Counted from the stretch's first letter, positions 1 to 5,914 are shown. The stretch is 7,701 nucleotides of DNA from Halanaerobiales bacterium (GCA_021736965.1 JAIPEV010000078.1:1-7701); one strand, 5' to 3'. Notes: a model not told the origin generated them from the letters alone. A program made the numbers and translations.

Positions 1-1
1 C

Positions 2-169
2 TTAATACTTCATAAAAACTTAAATCAAAAAAAGATTAACACAAATTATTATGATAGAATCAAATTTAATAAAGAAGGTACTGCCTTACATGGGACGGTT
101 GGCTTTGGCTTGGGTAATAAGGTATATAAGATAGTGGTAAGTAGGTTGGGGAGGGTTAGAGTTGAATAA
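2..169 (+). CDS. GspH/FimT-like minor pseudopilin, C-terminal part (5' end outside window)
   Basis: Frame 2 is open from the window edge to the TAA at 167-169, giving 55 residues without a visible start. The tail has the layout of the GspH/FimT domain end: a Phe and Gly before a GT-V strand (KEGTALHGTVGFG), a hydrophobic strand (VYKIVVS), and the terminal GRVR typical of this family. GspH/FimT proteins are minor pilin-like proteins that are processed by prepilin peptidase and join the tip or priming complex of type IV pili and type II secretion pseudopili. The N-terminal prepilin signal would lie upstream and cannot be checked. The stop overlaps the next gene's TTG start by 8 bases, and the following genes are I-, J- and K-like, which supports the H assignment. 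It is missed by ORF callers that require a start codon. The family call rests on the short C-terminal pattern only. Confidence 0.75.
   Translation, partial: LILHKNLNQKKINTNYYDRIKFNKEGTALHGTVGFGLGNKVYKIVVSRLGRVRVE
148..155 (+). promoter_or_regulatory. Ribosome binding site that fixes the TTG start at 162
   Basis: GGGGAGGG ends six bases before the TTG at 162. It lies inside the end of the upstream gene. It supports initiation at TTG, which gives a short basic leader (MNKKNG) directly before the prepilin cleavage site. Confidence 0.7.
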
Positions 170-575
170 AAAGAATGGTTATACCCTTATTGAAGTAGTG
201 GTATCATTACTGCTTTTATCAATAATTGTTATGGGATTTTTTAAAACTTATAATACAATCAGTAACTTAAATGAAAGAAGCGAAAAGAAAAGATTAGCTT
301 TTCAACTCTGTCAGGAAACTATTTCTAAGATTACTGAAGCTGAAATAGAAGATGAAAGTAATTTATTAGTTATTAAAAAAGATGAATTGATAGACTATAA
401 CTTTAGATTTTACAGTCAGTATCGATTTATTAATGAGTTAATCATTAAAAAGCTTGCTCTAATAGTTGATGGAGAAAAAATTAAAGATCTTTTTATTTAT
501 AAAATATTAGTTTCTTGGCAAGATCAAAGTTTTGAGATCTATACAGTTTTGGGTGAGGGAGGGAGTAGCAATTAA
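162..575 (+). CDS. Minor pilin, GspI/PilV-like (type IV prepilin signal)
   Basis: This gene encodes 137 residues. The leader MNKKNG is followed by YTLIEVVVSLLLLSIIVMGF, a class III (type IV) prepilin signal. PilD would cut after Gly6 and methylate Tyr7, and the conserved glutamate at mature +5 is present (Glu11). The hydrophobic helix spans about residues 7-28. The remainder is a small mixed globular domain ending in a strand with a Trp (ILVSWQDQSFEIYTV), as in many GspI/PilV-type proteins. There are no close landmarks beyond the N-terminus, so the I/V label comes mainly from size and position between an H-like and a J-like gene. The start is TTG with a strong SD site. It overlaps the upstream gene by 8 bases and the downstream gene by 5, so translational coupling is likely. 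Expected location: inner membrane before assembly, then pilus tip or priming complex. Confidence 0.8.
   Translation: MNKKNGYTLIEVVVSLLLLSIIVMGFFKTYNTISNLNERSEKKRLAFQLCQETISKITEAEIEDESNLLVIKKDELIDYNFRFYSQYRFINELIIKKLALIVDGEKIKDLFIYKILVSWQDQSFEIYTVLGEGGSSN
556..563 (+). promoter_or_regulatory. Ribosome binding site pointing to an ATT start at 571
   Basis: AGGGAGGG lies seven bases before ATT at 571, the usual SD spacing. The in-frame GTG (553) lies just before this site and the in-frame TTG (532) further upstream. Neither has a comparable SD site, so the placement favours the ATT codon. Confidence 0.55.
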
Positions 576-1071
576 AAATAATAAATTTGGTTTCACTTTA
601 ATAGAAGTCCTTATTGCAGTATCTTTAACCTCGATAATTTTATTATCTTTCAGTACAATTATTATTAATACTTTTAAAATACATAATAATGAAACACAAA
701 GAATAACAAAAGTACAAAAAGCAGTTATATTAAAGAACTGGTTAAATGAAAGACTTGAAAAATCTTCAGAAATTTTCATATCCAAAGAAGAAAAACTTAA
801 CTTTATAGAAAAAAATAATTTATATAAGTTAGTACTTTATAGTTCAGCCGGTATTCCAGCTTTAGGAGTTGAAAAGTATAAGATAAAAAATGATACGTTA
901 AAATATTCTAATAAAGAACCAATTATAAATGGCGTTTATGATTTTGAAATAAATGAAATTAATGATTATGGTTTTAATAAATACTATGAGATACTATTAA
1001 GTTTAGGTGATTTTAAAGATAACTTTTATTTATTATTAAATAGAGGGGGTGTAAAAGATATACAACAATAA
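571..1071 (+). CDS. Minor pilin, GspJ/PilW-like, probable ATT start
   Basis: From ATT at 571 the product is 166 residues. The leader is MKNNKFG and the mature end is FTLIEVLIAVSLTSIILLSF, with Gly7 as the cleavage position and Glu12 as the conserved +5 glutamate. The hydrophobic helix covers about residues 8-30. The rest is a globular domain rich in Lys, Asn and Ile, ending in a strand and an NRGGV segment, in keeping with the larger PilW/GspJ/ComGF-type pilins. Start choice: ATT gives a normal short basic leader with the SD AGGGAGGG at the right distance and an ATTAA overlap with the previous stop. The alternatives are GTG at 553 (a 13-residue leader, no SD) and TTG at 532 (a 20-residue leader, weak SD). 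The frame and stop are certain and the exact start is not. It overlaps the next gene by 14 bases. Confidence 0.78.
   Translation: MKNNKFGFTLIEVLIAVSLTSIILLSFSTIIINTFKIHNNETQRITKVQKAVILKNWLNERLEKSSEIFISKEEKLNFIEKNNLYKLVLYSSAGIPALGVEKYKIKNDTLKYSNKEPIINGVYDFEINEINDYGFNKYYEILLSLGDFKDNFYLLLNRGGVKDIQQ
1043..1049 (+). promoter_or_regulatory. Ribosome binding site pointing to an ATA start at 1058
   Basis: GAGGGGG lies eight bases before ATA at 1058, within the end of the upstream gene. No ATG, GTG or TTG exists in this frame between the in-frame stop TAA at 1052-1054 and the prepilin motif, so the SD appears to serve the ATA codon. Confidence 0.6.
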
Positions 1072-1414
1072 AGGTTATACCTTAATCTTTGTTTTGCTTA
1101 TACTTTTAATAACTGGTTTAGTATCTACATCATTAATACAACAGTCTTTAATCAATAGCAAAATGATTTGTAACTATATAACAAATGAAAAGTTAAGCTT
1201 AACTTTAAATAGTGGGAAAAGAATAATTGATTATTTAAAACAAGCTGACAAAGTGTTAACAGATCAACTTGTATTATCCTATGGAAAAGATTATAATATA
1301 AGAATAAATATAAAAGATATTAATAAACATAAAGATTACATAAAGTATATTATCAAAGCAGCCTTTGATGCACAGGATAAAGAGGTATATTATATAGTAC
1401 AAGAAAATGAATAA
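1058..1414 (+). CDS. Minor pilin, GspK/PilX-like, probable ATA start
   Basis: Read from ATA at 1058, the gene gives 118 residues starting MYNNKG followed by YTLIFVLLILLITGLV, a prepilin signal with Gly6 before the cleavage point. Mature position +5 is Phe, not Glu, a feature known for GspK and some PilX-type proteins that cap the pilus tip. The order after H-, I- and J-like genes agrees. It is far shorter than typical GspK (roughly 300 residues), so it lacks the large inserted domain and is closer in size to PilX or ComGG proteins. The first conventional start is TTG at 1094, which falls inside the hydrophobic helix and would remove the signal, so it is unlikely. The SD GAGGGGG supports ATA. 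It ends the block, and a 362-base gap follows. Family assignment is moderate; membership in the pilin superfamily is good. Confidence 0.7.
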   Translation: MYNNKGYTLIFVLLILLITGLVSTSLIQQSLINSKMICNYITNEKLSLTLNSGKRIIDYLKQADKVLTDQLVLSYGKDYNIRINIKDINKHKDYIKYIIKAAFDAQDKEVYYIVQENE

Positions 1415-1451
1415 GTATAAAAATGAAGTGCAAATATTTTATCTTATATAA

Positions 1452-1480
1452 TTGCTATATAATCTTGATTATGTTATAAT
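1452..1480 (+). promoter_or_regulatory. Candidate sigma-A promoter with extended -10
   Basis: The -35 is TTGCTA (1452-1457, four of six matches to consensus). A 17-base spacer follows, then a perfect -10 TATAAT (1475-1480) preceded by TG at 1472-1473 in the extended -10 position. Transcription would start near 1487. Two more TATAAT strings nearby (1447-1452 and 1458-1463) lack a good -35, and the background is AT-rich, so chance is a concern. It probably drives pilB and the genes after it. Confidence 0.5.
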
Positions 1481-1568
1481 TTAAATAAGAAATATTAGTA
1501 AAAAATATTAATATTTATCAAAAATATATATCTTTTGAAATCCAACTTAATTTATTATTTCAATTTTT

Positions 1569-1621
1569 ATCCCCTCCCGATAACATATTTTTTTAAAACA
1601 AGGGGGATCTTTTGTTTTAAA
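1569..1621 (+). promoter_or_regulatory. Competing hairpins: possible terminator or attenuator ahead of pilB
   Basis: Two pairings share bases. In the first, ATCCCC (1569-1574) pairs with GGGGAT (1603-1608), leaving the interrupted U-rich run CTTTTGTTTT directly after it, like an intrinsic terminator but with a long 28-base loop. In the second, TTTAAAACAA (1592-1601) pairs perfectly with TTGTTTTAAA (1612-1621), which puts the G-run in a 10-base loop and hides the U-rich run. The two cannot form fully together, except as a pseudoknot between the loop G-run and the upstream C-run. It could simply end the minor-pilin transcript, or act as an attenuator for the promoter at 1452-1480. Confidence 0.4.
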
Positions 1622-1640
1622 GGGATTTTAAATAATAATT

Positions 1641-1669
1641 TTGCAGGAATAACTTAAGGTATATAGAAT
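1641..1669 (+). promoter_or_regulatory. Weak promoter candidate upstream of pilB
   Basis: TTGCAG (1641-1646), a 17-base spacer, then TAGAAT (1664-1669, five of six matches). The -35 is poor. It is listed because it lies downstream of the terminator-like structure, where a pilB promoter would be needed if that structure fully stops transcription. Confidence 0.25.
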
Positions 1670-1687
1670 TATAATTAATAACCAATA

Positions 1688-1716
1688 TTGACTAGAAGAA
1701 ATTTTAAAATTAAAAG
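1688..1716 (+). promoter_or_regulatory. Weak promoter candidate upstream of pilB
   Basis: TTGACT (1688-1693, five of six matches), a 17-base spacer, then TAAAAG (1711-1716, four of six). It would give a leader of about 50-60 bases before the pilB ATG. It is an alternative to the upstream extended -10 promoter, and the AT-rich context makes chance matches common. Confidence 0.3.
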
Positions 1717-1776
1717 TAGAAATAATAAAATAAATATTATTTGTATTTAACTTTTTCATAAGGAAAGGATTTTAAT

Positions 1777-3450
1777 ATGGCCAGAGAAAAAGTAAAAAAA
1801 TTAGGTGAACTATTAATTGACTTTAAGTATATTACAAGGGAGCAACTTAAAAAGTCTCTTGAACATCAAAAAGATAGTGATAAAAGGTTAGGTGATATCC
1901 TCTTAGACCGAGGATATATTAGTGAGGTTGATTTAGTTGAAGTCCTTGAATTTCAACTTGGTGTAGAAAGAGCGGATTTATCTAAATATGTAGTTGATCC
2001 CTCTTTAGCTAAATACATCCCAGAAAATATAGCACAGAGATATAATGCGGTACCTATTGCTAAAGATGGAGATACATTAAAAGTAGTGATGAGTGATCCG
2101 TCTGATCTATTAGCTATAGATGATATGGAGATGACCTCAAATCTTAGAGTAAAGCCAATGATTGCAACTAAATCTGAGATAAGTAAAATAATGTCTCAGA
2201 TCTATGAAACATTTGAAGATTCTTCTGATGTATTTGACAGTCTTGATTACTATAAAAGTGAAGATGATGAACCTGAAATAGATGAGTTAAAGAGAATGGT
2301 TGAAGATGCTCCAATTGTAAGGTTGACTAACATGATAATTAATCAAGCCCTACAAAAAAGAGCCAGTGATATTCATATCGAACCTCAGGAAAATATTGTA
2401 AGGATTAGATATAGGGTTGATGGAGTTTTATATGAACATATGACTGCACCTAAGTATACACAGGCTGCTTTGGTTTCAAGAATTAAAATTATTGCAGATT
2501 TAGATATTACAAAAAGAAGGGTTCCACAGGATGGTAGAATTGCAATGAACGTTAGAGGCTTAAGTGTCGATATGCGGGTATCAACCTTACCTACTGTTCA
2601 TGGAGAAAAGGTTGTTATTAGACTTTTAACTAAAGATGAAAGCTTAATAAATATTGAAAATTTAGGTTTTAGTGATCATAACTTTAGAAGATTTGAAGGT
2701 TTAATTGAACAACCACATGGCATCTTATTAGTTACTGGGCCAACCGGAAGTGGTAAGTCAACAACCTTAATTGCCGCCCTAAATCAACTAAATGATGTTG
2801 AAAAAAACATTGTAACAATTGAAGATCCAGTAGAGTATCAACTTGCCGGTATTAATCAGGTTCATGCAAAAGAAAAGGTTGGCTTATCTTTTGCAAATAC
2901 TTTAAGATCAATTCTTAGACAGGACCCCGATATTATAATGGTCGGTGAGATTAGAGATGAAGAGACAGCTCAGATCGCAGTGAGAGCAGCTTTAACCGGT
3001 CACCTTGTATTAAGTACTCTACACACCAATGACTCGGTTAGTTCAGTTACCAGACTTGTAGATATGGGTATCCCTCCTTATCTAGTTGCTTCTACAGTAA
3101 TTGGAGCAATGGCCCAGAGACTTGTCAGGAGGTTATGTAATAACTGTAAAGAGCCTTATCAGGCTGGAATTGAAGAAAGAGAATTTATGGGTTTAGAAGA
3201 AGGTACTACATTATATAAAGCTAAAGGTTGTAATAAATGTAGTAATACTGGATATAAAGGTAGACTTGCAGTACAGGAAATACTAACAGTTGATGATAAA
3301 GTTGGAAAAATGATAGTTAAAGGCACAGATGAAATAGATATAAAAAATTATGCTGAAAATCAGGGTATGATTGATTTAAAATATGATGGTATTGAAAAGG
3401 TTAAAGAAGGTTTAACATCTTATCAAGAACTGGCCCGTGTGATTGTATAG
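1777..3450 (+). CDS. pilB: Type IV pilus extension ATPase PilB (GspE family) with MshEN domain
   Basis: This is a cytoplasmic hexameric ATPase that powers pilus (or pseudopilus) assembly on the PilC platform. It has 557 residues, the usual length. Residues 1-145 form an MshEN/T2SSE-N domain. Two RLG-type helical motifs are visible: K8-Q31, which is degenerate (Lys for Arg and for a conserved Gly), and R37-Q60, which matches fully. This domain type binds cyclic di-GMP in MshE. The motor core has Walker A GPTGSGKST (321-329), the Asp box around IVTIEDPVEY (345-354), Walker B DIIMVGE (385-391), and the His box TGHLVLSTLHTN (407-418). The C-terminal metal-binding site has Cys454, Cys457, Cys485 and Cys488, which is typical of PilB/GspE and absent from PilT. 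ATG is preceded by AAAGGA at a 7-base spacing. It begins the pilB-pilT-pilC block, and pilT follows after 10-13 bases. Confidence 0.96.
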   Translation: MAREKVKKLGELLIDFKYITREQLKKSLEHQKDSDKRLGDILLDRGYISEVDLVEVLEFQLGVERADLSKYVVDPSLAKYIPENIAQRYNAVPIAKDGDTLKVVMSDPSDLLAIDDMEMTSNLRVKPMIATKSEISKIMSQIYETFEDSSDVFDSLDYYKSEDDEPEIDELKRMVEDAPIVRLTNMIINQALQKRASDIHIEPQENIVRIRYRVDGVLYEHMTAPKYTQAALVSRIKIIADLDITKRRVPQDGRIAMNVRGLSVDMRVSTLPTVHGEKVVIRLLTKDESLINIENLGFSDHNFRRFEGLIEQPHGILLVTGPTGSGKSTTLIAALNQLNDVEKNIVTIEDPVEYQLAGINQVHAKEKVGLSFANTLRSILRQDPDIIMVGEIRDEETAQIAVRAALTGHLVLSTLHTNDSVSSVTRLVDMGIPPYLVASTVIGAMAQRLVRRLCNNCKEPYQAGIEEREFMGLEEGTTLYKAKGCNKCSNTGYKGRLAVQEILTVDDKVGKMIVKGTDEIDIKNYAENQGMIDLKYDGIEKVKEGLTSYQELARVIV

Positions 3451-3463
3451 GGGGGAATAGTTG

Positions 3464-4540
3464 ATGGAAATTGATGCTCTATTTAAGAGTGTTGTTGAAA
3501 GAAAAGGTGTGTCTGATTTACATCTAACAGTAAAGTCAAAACCAATTATTAGATATAATGGTAACTTACAAGTTTATCAAGAATATCCCAATGTATTAGA
3601 AGTACAGGATTTAGAAGAGATGACCAAAGAAATGTTAAGTGATGATCTTTTTAAACAGTTTCATGAAAAAGGAGAAGTCGACTTTTCTTACAGTGTACCA
3701 GGAGTTTCAAGGTTTAGGGTTAATATATTTAGACAGAGAGGTTCTATTGGAATTGCAATGAGGGTAATACCTCAGGAAATACCAACTGTAGATGAACTTG
3801 GTTATCCTAATACTTTAAAAAAATTAGCTTTGATGAGAATGGGTTTAGTGCTTTGTACTGGCCCTACTGGTAGTGGTAAATCAACAACTCTAGCTGCAAT
3901 GATTAATGAAATAAATGAGAAAAAAGCCAAACATATTCTCACCCTGGAAGACCCTATTGAGTATTTACATTCACACCGTAACTGTATTGTACACCAAAGA
4001 GAAGTTGGGGTAGATACAAAAACCTTTGCCAATGGATTAAGATCAGCTTTACGTGAAGATCCTGATGTTATCTTAGTTGGTGAGATGCGTGATTTAGAAA
4101 CTATTGCAATAGCATTAGAAGCAGCAGAAACCGGACACTTAGTATTAGCTACCTTGCACACTAACAGTGCACCAGCTACAATTGACCGTATTATTGATGT
4201 GTTTCCTCCTCATCAACAGGAACAGGTTAGAATTCAGCTGGCCTCAACAATAAATGGAGTAATTTCACAGCAGTTACTCCCAAGAGCTGATCGATCTGGC
4301 AGGATAGGTGCTGTTGGTATTTTAATTGGTACACCAGCTGTAAAAAACGTTATTCGTGAAGGTGAAAGTCATCAACTTCATTCAATTATGCAAACCGGTA
4401 GTAAGTATGGAATGATTGTTAGAGATAACTATTTATTGGATTTATTTAATCAAGGTAAGATAAGTAAAGATATCCTGCTTAGAAGAGGAGATAATAGGAA
4501 GTATATAGAAAAAAGAATATCAAGAGAAGCCAGTTATTAA
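3464..4540 (+). CDS. pilT: Type IV pilus retraction ATPase PilT
   Basis: This is a cytoplasmic hexameric ATPase that drives pilus retraction (twitching, DNA uptake, surface sensing). It has 358 residues from ATG at 3464; TTG at 3461 would add one residue and shares the GGGGGG SD ending at 3455. The N-terminal PAS-like domain contains SDLHLTVKSKPIIRYNG. The core has Walker A GPTGSGKST (133-141), Asp box LTLEDPIEYLH, Walker B DVILVGE (201-207), and the His box TGHLVLATLHTN. The retraction-specific AIRNLIRE element appears as AVKNVIRE (292-299). No tetracysteine site is present, which separates it from PilB. The usual GMQTMDQ-like segment reads GMIVRDN, a departure from common PilT proteins. Its presence argues for a dynamic, retractile pilus over a pure secretion pseudopilus. 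pilC follows after 25 bases. Confidence 0.95.
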   Translation: MEIDALFKSVVERKGVSDLHLTVKSKPIIRYNGNLQVYQEYPNVLEVQDLEEMTKEMLSDDLFKQFHEKGEVDFSYSVPGVSRFRVNIFRQRGSIGIAMRVIPQEIPTVDELGYPNTLKKLALMRMGLVLCTGPTGSGKSTTLAAMINEINEKKAKHILTLEDPIEYLHSHRNCIVHQREVGVDTKTFANGLRSALREDPDVILVGEMRDLETIAIALEAAETGHLVLATLHTNSAPATIDRIIDVFPPHQQEQVRIQLASTINGVISQQLLPRADRSGRIGAVGILIGTPAVKNVIREGESHQLHSIMQTGSKYGMIVRDNYLLDLFNQGKISKDILLRRGDNRKYIEKRISREASY

Positions 4541-4565
4541 AACAGAAGAGAGGAGTTGGTTAAAG

Positions 4566-5777
4566 ATGGCTCCAGTATTCGAGTATGAAGTAAGATCTCA
4601 GAACGGCCAAAAAATTGAAGGTACCCTTGAAGCAGAAAATGAAACAATGTTGGCTTCAAACTTAAGAAAAAAAGGCTATTATATTTTAAATATTAAAAAG
4701 AAAAGAGAAGGTTTAAATCTTAATAATATATTAAATTTTAATAAAAAGGTTAAGCTAAATGACCTTGCGGTTTTTTCTAGACAGTTTTCTGCGATGATTA
4801 ATTCAGGTATTAGTATTATTGACGCATTAGATATATTAAGGGATCAAATTGATCATCCAACTCTGAAAAAAACAGTAATAGCTGTTACTGAGGATATAGA
4901 GACAGGCTCTGACCTATCAGAATCGTTATCAAAACATCCAGATGTATTTCCTGAACTTTTTGTTCAGATGGTGAGAGCTGGTGAAACCGGTGGTATTATT
5001 GGTGATGTATTAGATAAAGTTGCAGACCATTATGAAAAACAGGATGAACTTCAAGGAAAAGTTAAATCTGCCCTATATTATCCTATAACTATAATGGTTA
5101 TAGCTTTATTGGTTGTTATCTTTTTATTAACAAATGTTGTACCAACTTTTGTTACAATGTTTGGTGATCTTGGAGCAGAACTTCCTTTACCTACAAAAAT
5201 ATTAATCGGATTGAGCAGTTTTATGCAGAGTTATTGGTGGCTTGTAGCATTAGTTTTATTAGCATTATTTTTCTTTTTTAGAAATTATCGTAAAACTCCA
5301 AATGGAAGACTCAGGACAGATAGTTTTATCTTAAAGATACCAAAAGTTGGAGAAATGATGAAAAAGATATATCTTTCCAGATTTTCTAGTACTTTATCTG
5401 TACTTTTATCAAGTGGTGTTGATTTATTGGCTGGACTTTCTATTGTTGAAGGAGTTGTTGGAAATAGACTGTATGGACAGGCATTAACTGAAGCCAGGAT
5501 TAAGGTAAGAGAGGGAGCTACTCTATCAGATCCCTTAGAGAAAAGAGCAGAGTTTCCTAAACTTTTAGTTCATATGATTAAAGTAGGAGAAGAAACCGGT
5601 GCAATGTCTGGAATGTTAGATAAGGTTGCAATGTTTTATGATAGGGAAGTTGATAGGAGTGTAGAAGGTGTTGTGTCTATTATTGAACCGGTAATAATAG
5701 TATTTTTGGCTTTAGTAGTAGGTTTTGTTGTGATTTCAATAGTAATGCCGATGTTTGATATGTATACTTACTTGTAA
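4566..5777 (+). CDS. pilC: Type IV pilus inner-membrane platform protein PilC (GspF family)
   Basis: This is a polytopic membrane protein on which PilB and PilT act to insert or remove pilins. It has 403 residues, the normal length. An N-terminal segment (about 1-60, with FEYEVRSQNGQKIEGTLEAEN) precedes two T2SSF repeats. Repeat one (about 67-190) contains FSRQFSAMINSGISIIDAL and MVRAGETGG. Repeat two (about 270-395) contains SRFSSTLSVLLSSGVDLLAGL and MIKVGEETGAM. Hydrophobic segments lie at about 171-193, 222-240 and 370-395, the three-helix layout of the family. ATG is preceded by GAGGAG (4549-4554), with a slightly long spacing of 11. It forms one apparent unit with pilB and pilT. The stop codon is the first base pairs' edge of an inverted repeat that leads into the gap before pilA. 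Confidence 0.95.
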   Translation: MAPVFEYEVRSQNGQKIEGTLEAENETMLASNLRKKGYYILNIKKKREGLNLNNILNFNKKVKLNDLAVFSRQFSAMINSGISIIDALDILRDQIDHPTLKKTVIAVTEDIETGSDLSESLSKHPDVFPELFVQMVRAGETGGIIGDVLDKVADHYEKQDELQGKVKSALYYPITIMVIALLVVIFLLTNVVPTFVTMFGDLGAELPLPTKILIGLSSFMQSYWWLVALVLLALFFFFRNYRKTPNGRLRTDSFILKIPKVGEMMKKIYLSRFSSTLSVLLSSGVDLLAGLSIVEGVVGNRLYGQALTEARIKVREGATLSDPLEKRAEFPKLLVHMIKVGEETGAMSGMLDKVAMFYDREVDRSVEGVVSIIEPVIIVFLALVVGFVVISIVMPMFDMYTYL

Positions 5778-5845
5778 TTCCTATATTAAGTCCAATTTTA
5801 TTGAGGAGGTGAAGTATATAGGAATAGTGGATTTAACGGACTATT
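5777..5845 (+). promoter_or_regulatory. Structured leader-like element between pilC and pilA
   Basis: A perfect 10-base inverted repeat pairs ATTCCTATAT (5777-5786, starting at the last base of the pilC stop) with ATATAGGAAT (5816-5825). Directly after its left arm, TTAAGTCCA (5786-5794) can pair with TGGATTTAA (5828-5836) through nine pairs including one G-U. AATAGT (5823-5828) can also pair with ACTATT (5840-5845). These stems overlap, so they would compete or rearrange. The loop of the first stem holds an ideal Shine-Dalgarno string, AGGAGGTGA (5804-5812). There is no U tract, so it is not an intrinsic terminator. It may be an RNA switch, an RNA processing or stability site, or an operator. 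It does not match the c-di-GMP riboswitch patterns I know. Confidence 0.4.
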
Positions 5846-5862
5846 AAATTTATAGACTTTTG

Positions 5863-5868
5863 TATAAT
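5863..5868 (+). promoter_or_regulatory. Possible -10 box for pilA
   Basis: TATAAT lies 46 bases before the pilA start. No acceptable -35 is found at 16-18 bases upstream (ACTATT at 17), and the preceding TG is one base off the extended -10 position. A separate pilA promoter would make sense for an abundant protein, but the sequence support is weak. Confidence 0.25.
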
Positions 5869-5914
5869 AATTAAGGTCAAATAATAAAATTAGAAAAAAA
5901 GGAGTGGAGCTTAA

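Larger units (their letters stand above)
1415..1776 (+). other. Gene-free intergenic region between minor-pilin block and pilB
   Basis: No convincing open reading frame is present on either strand. The 362 bases are very A+T-rich apart from a C-rich patch (1571-1578) and a G-run (1602-1606). The region holds a good promoter candidate at 1452-1480, two weaker candidates at 1641-1669 and 1688-1716, an AT-only 14-base palindrome (1503-1516), and competing stem structures between 1569 and 1621. The probable role is to end the pilin operon and to control pilB transcription. If the first promoter is used, the pilB leader is about 290 bases long. Confidence 0.7.

Noticed and set aside
507..785. 92-codon open frame on the minus strand
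   Set aside because: It lies opposite the I- and J-like pilin genes, has no SD, and shows no family features. It is a shadow of AT-rich coding sequence.
1094..1414. GspK-like gene starting at TTG 1094
   Set aside because: This start lies within the hydrophobic helix, after the prepilin cleavage site, and has no SD. It would destroy the signal that the upstream codons clearly encode.
1503..1516. 14-base palindrome AAATATTAATATTT just after the promoter candidate
   Set aside because: It is made only of A and T in a very AT-rich region, so chance is likely. No known operator is matched.
3802..4161. 119-codon open frame on the minus strand
   Set aside because: It lies fully opposite the Walker A to His box core of pilT, and its length follows from pilT codon use.
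5810..5848. Short leader-peptide frame (GTG or ATA start to TAA at 5846-5848) after the strong SD
   Set aside because: The GTG is inside the SD itself, the ATA is a rare start, and the peptide has no regulatory-codon run. Not enough to annotate as a gene.
5778..5914. c-di-GMP riboswitch (GEMM-I or type II) before pilA
   Set aside because: This was expected from Clostridial T4P operons, but I could not find the conserved core sequences here or in 1415-1776. The stems seen do not match those classes.
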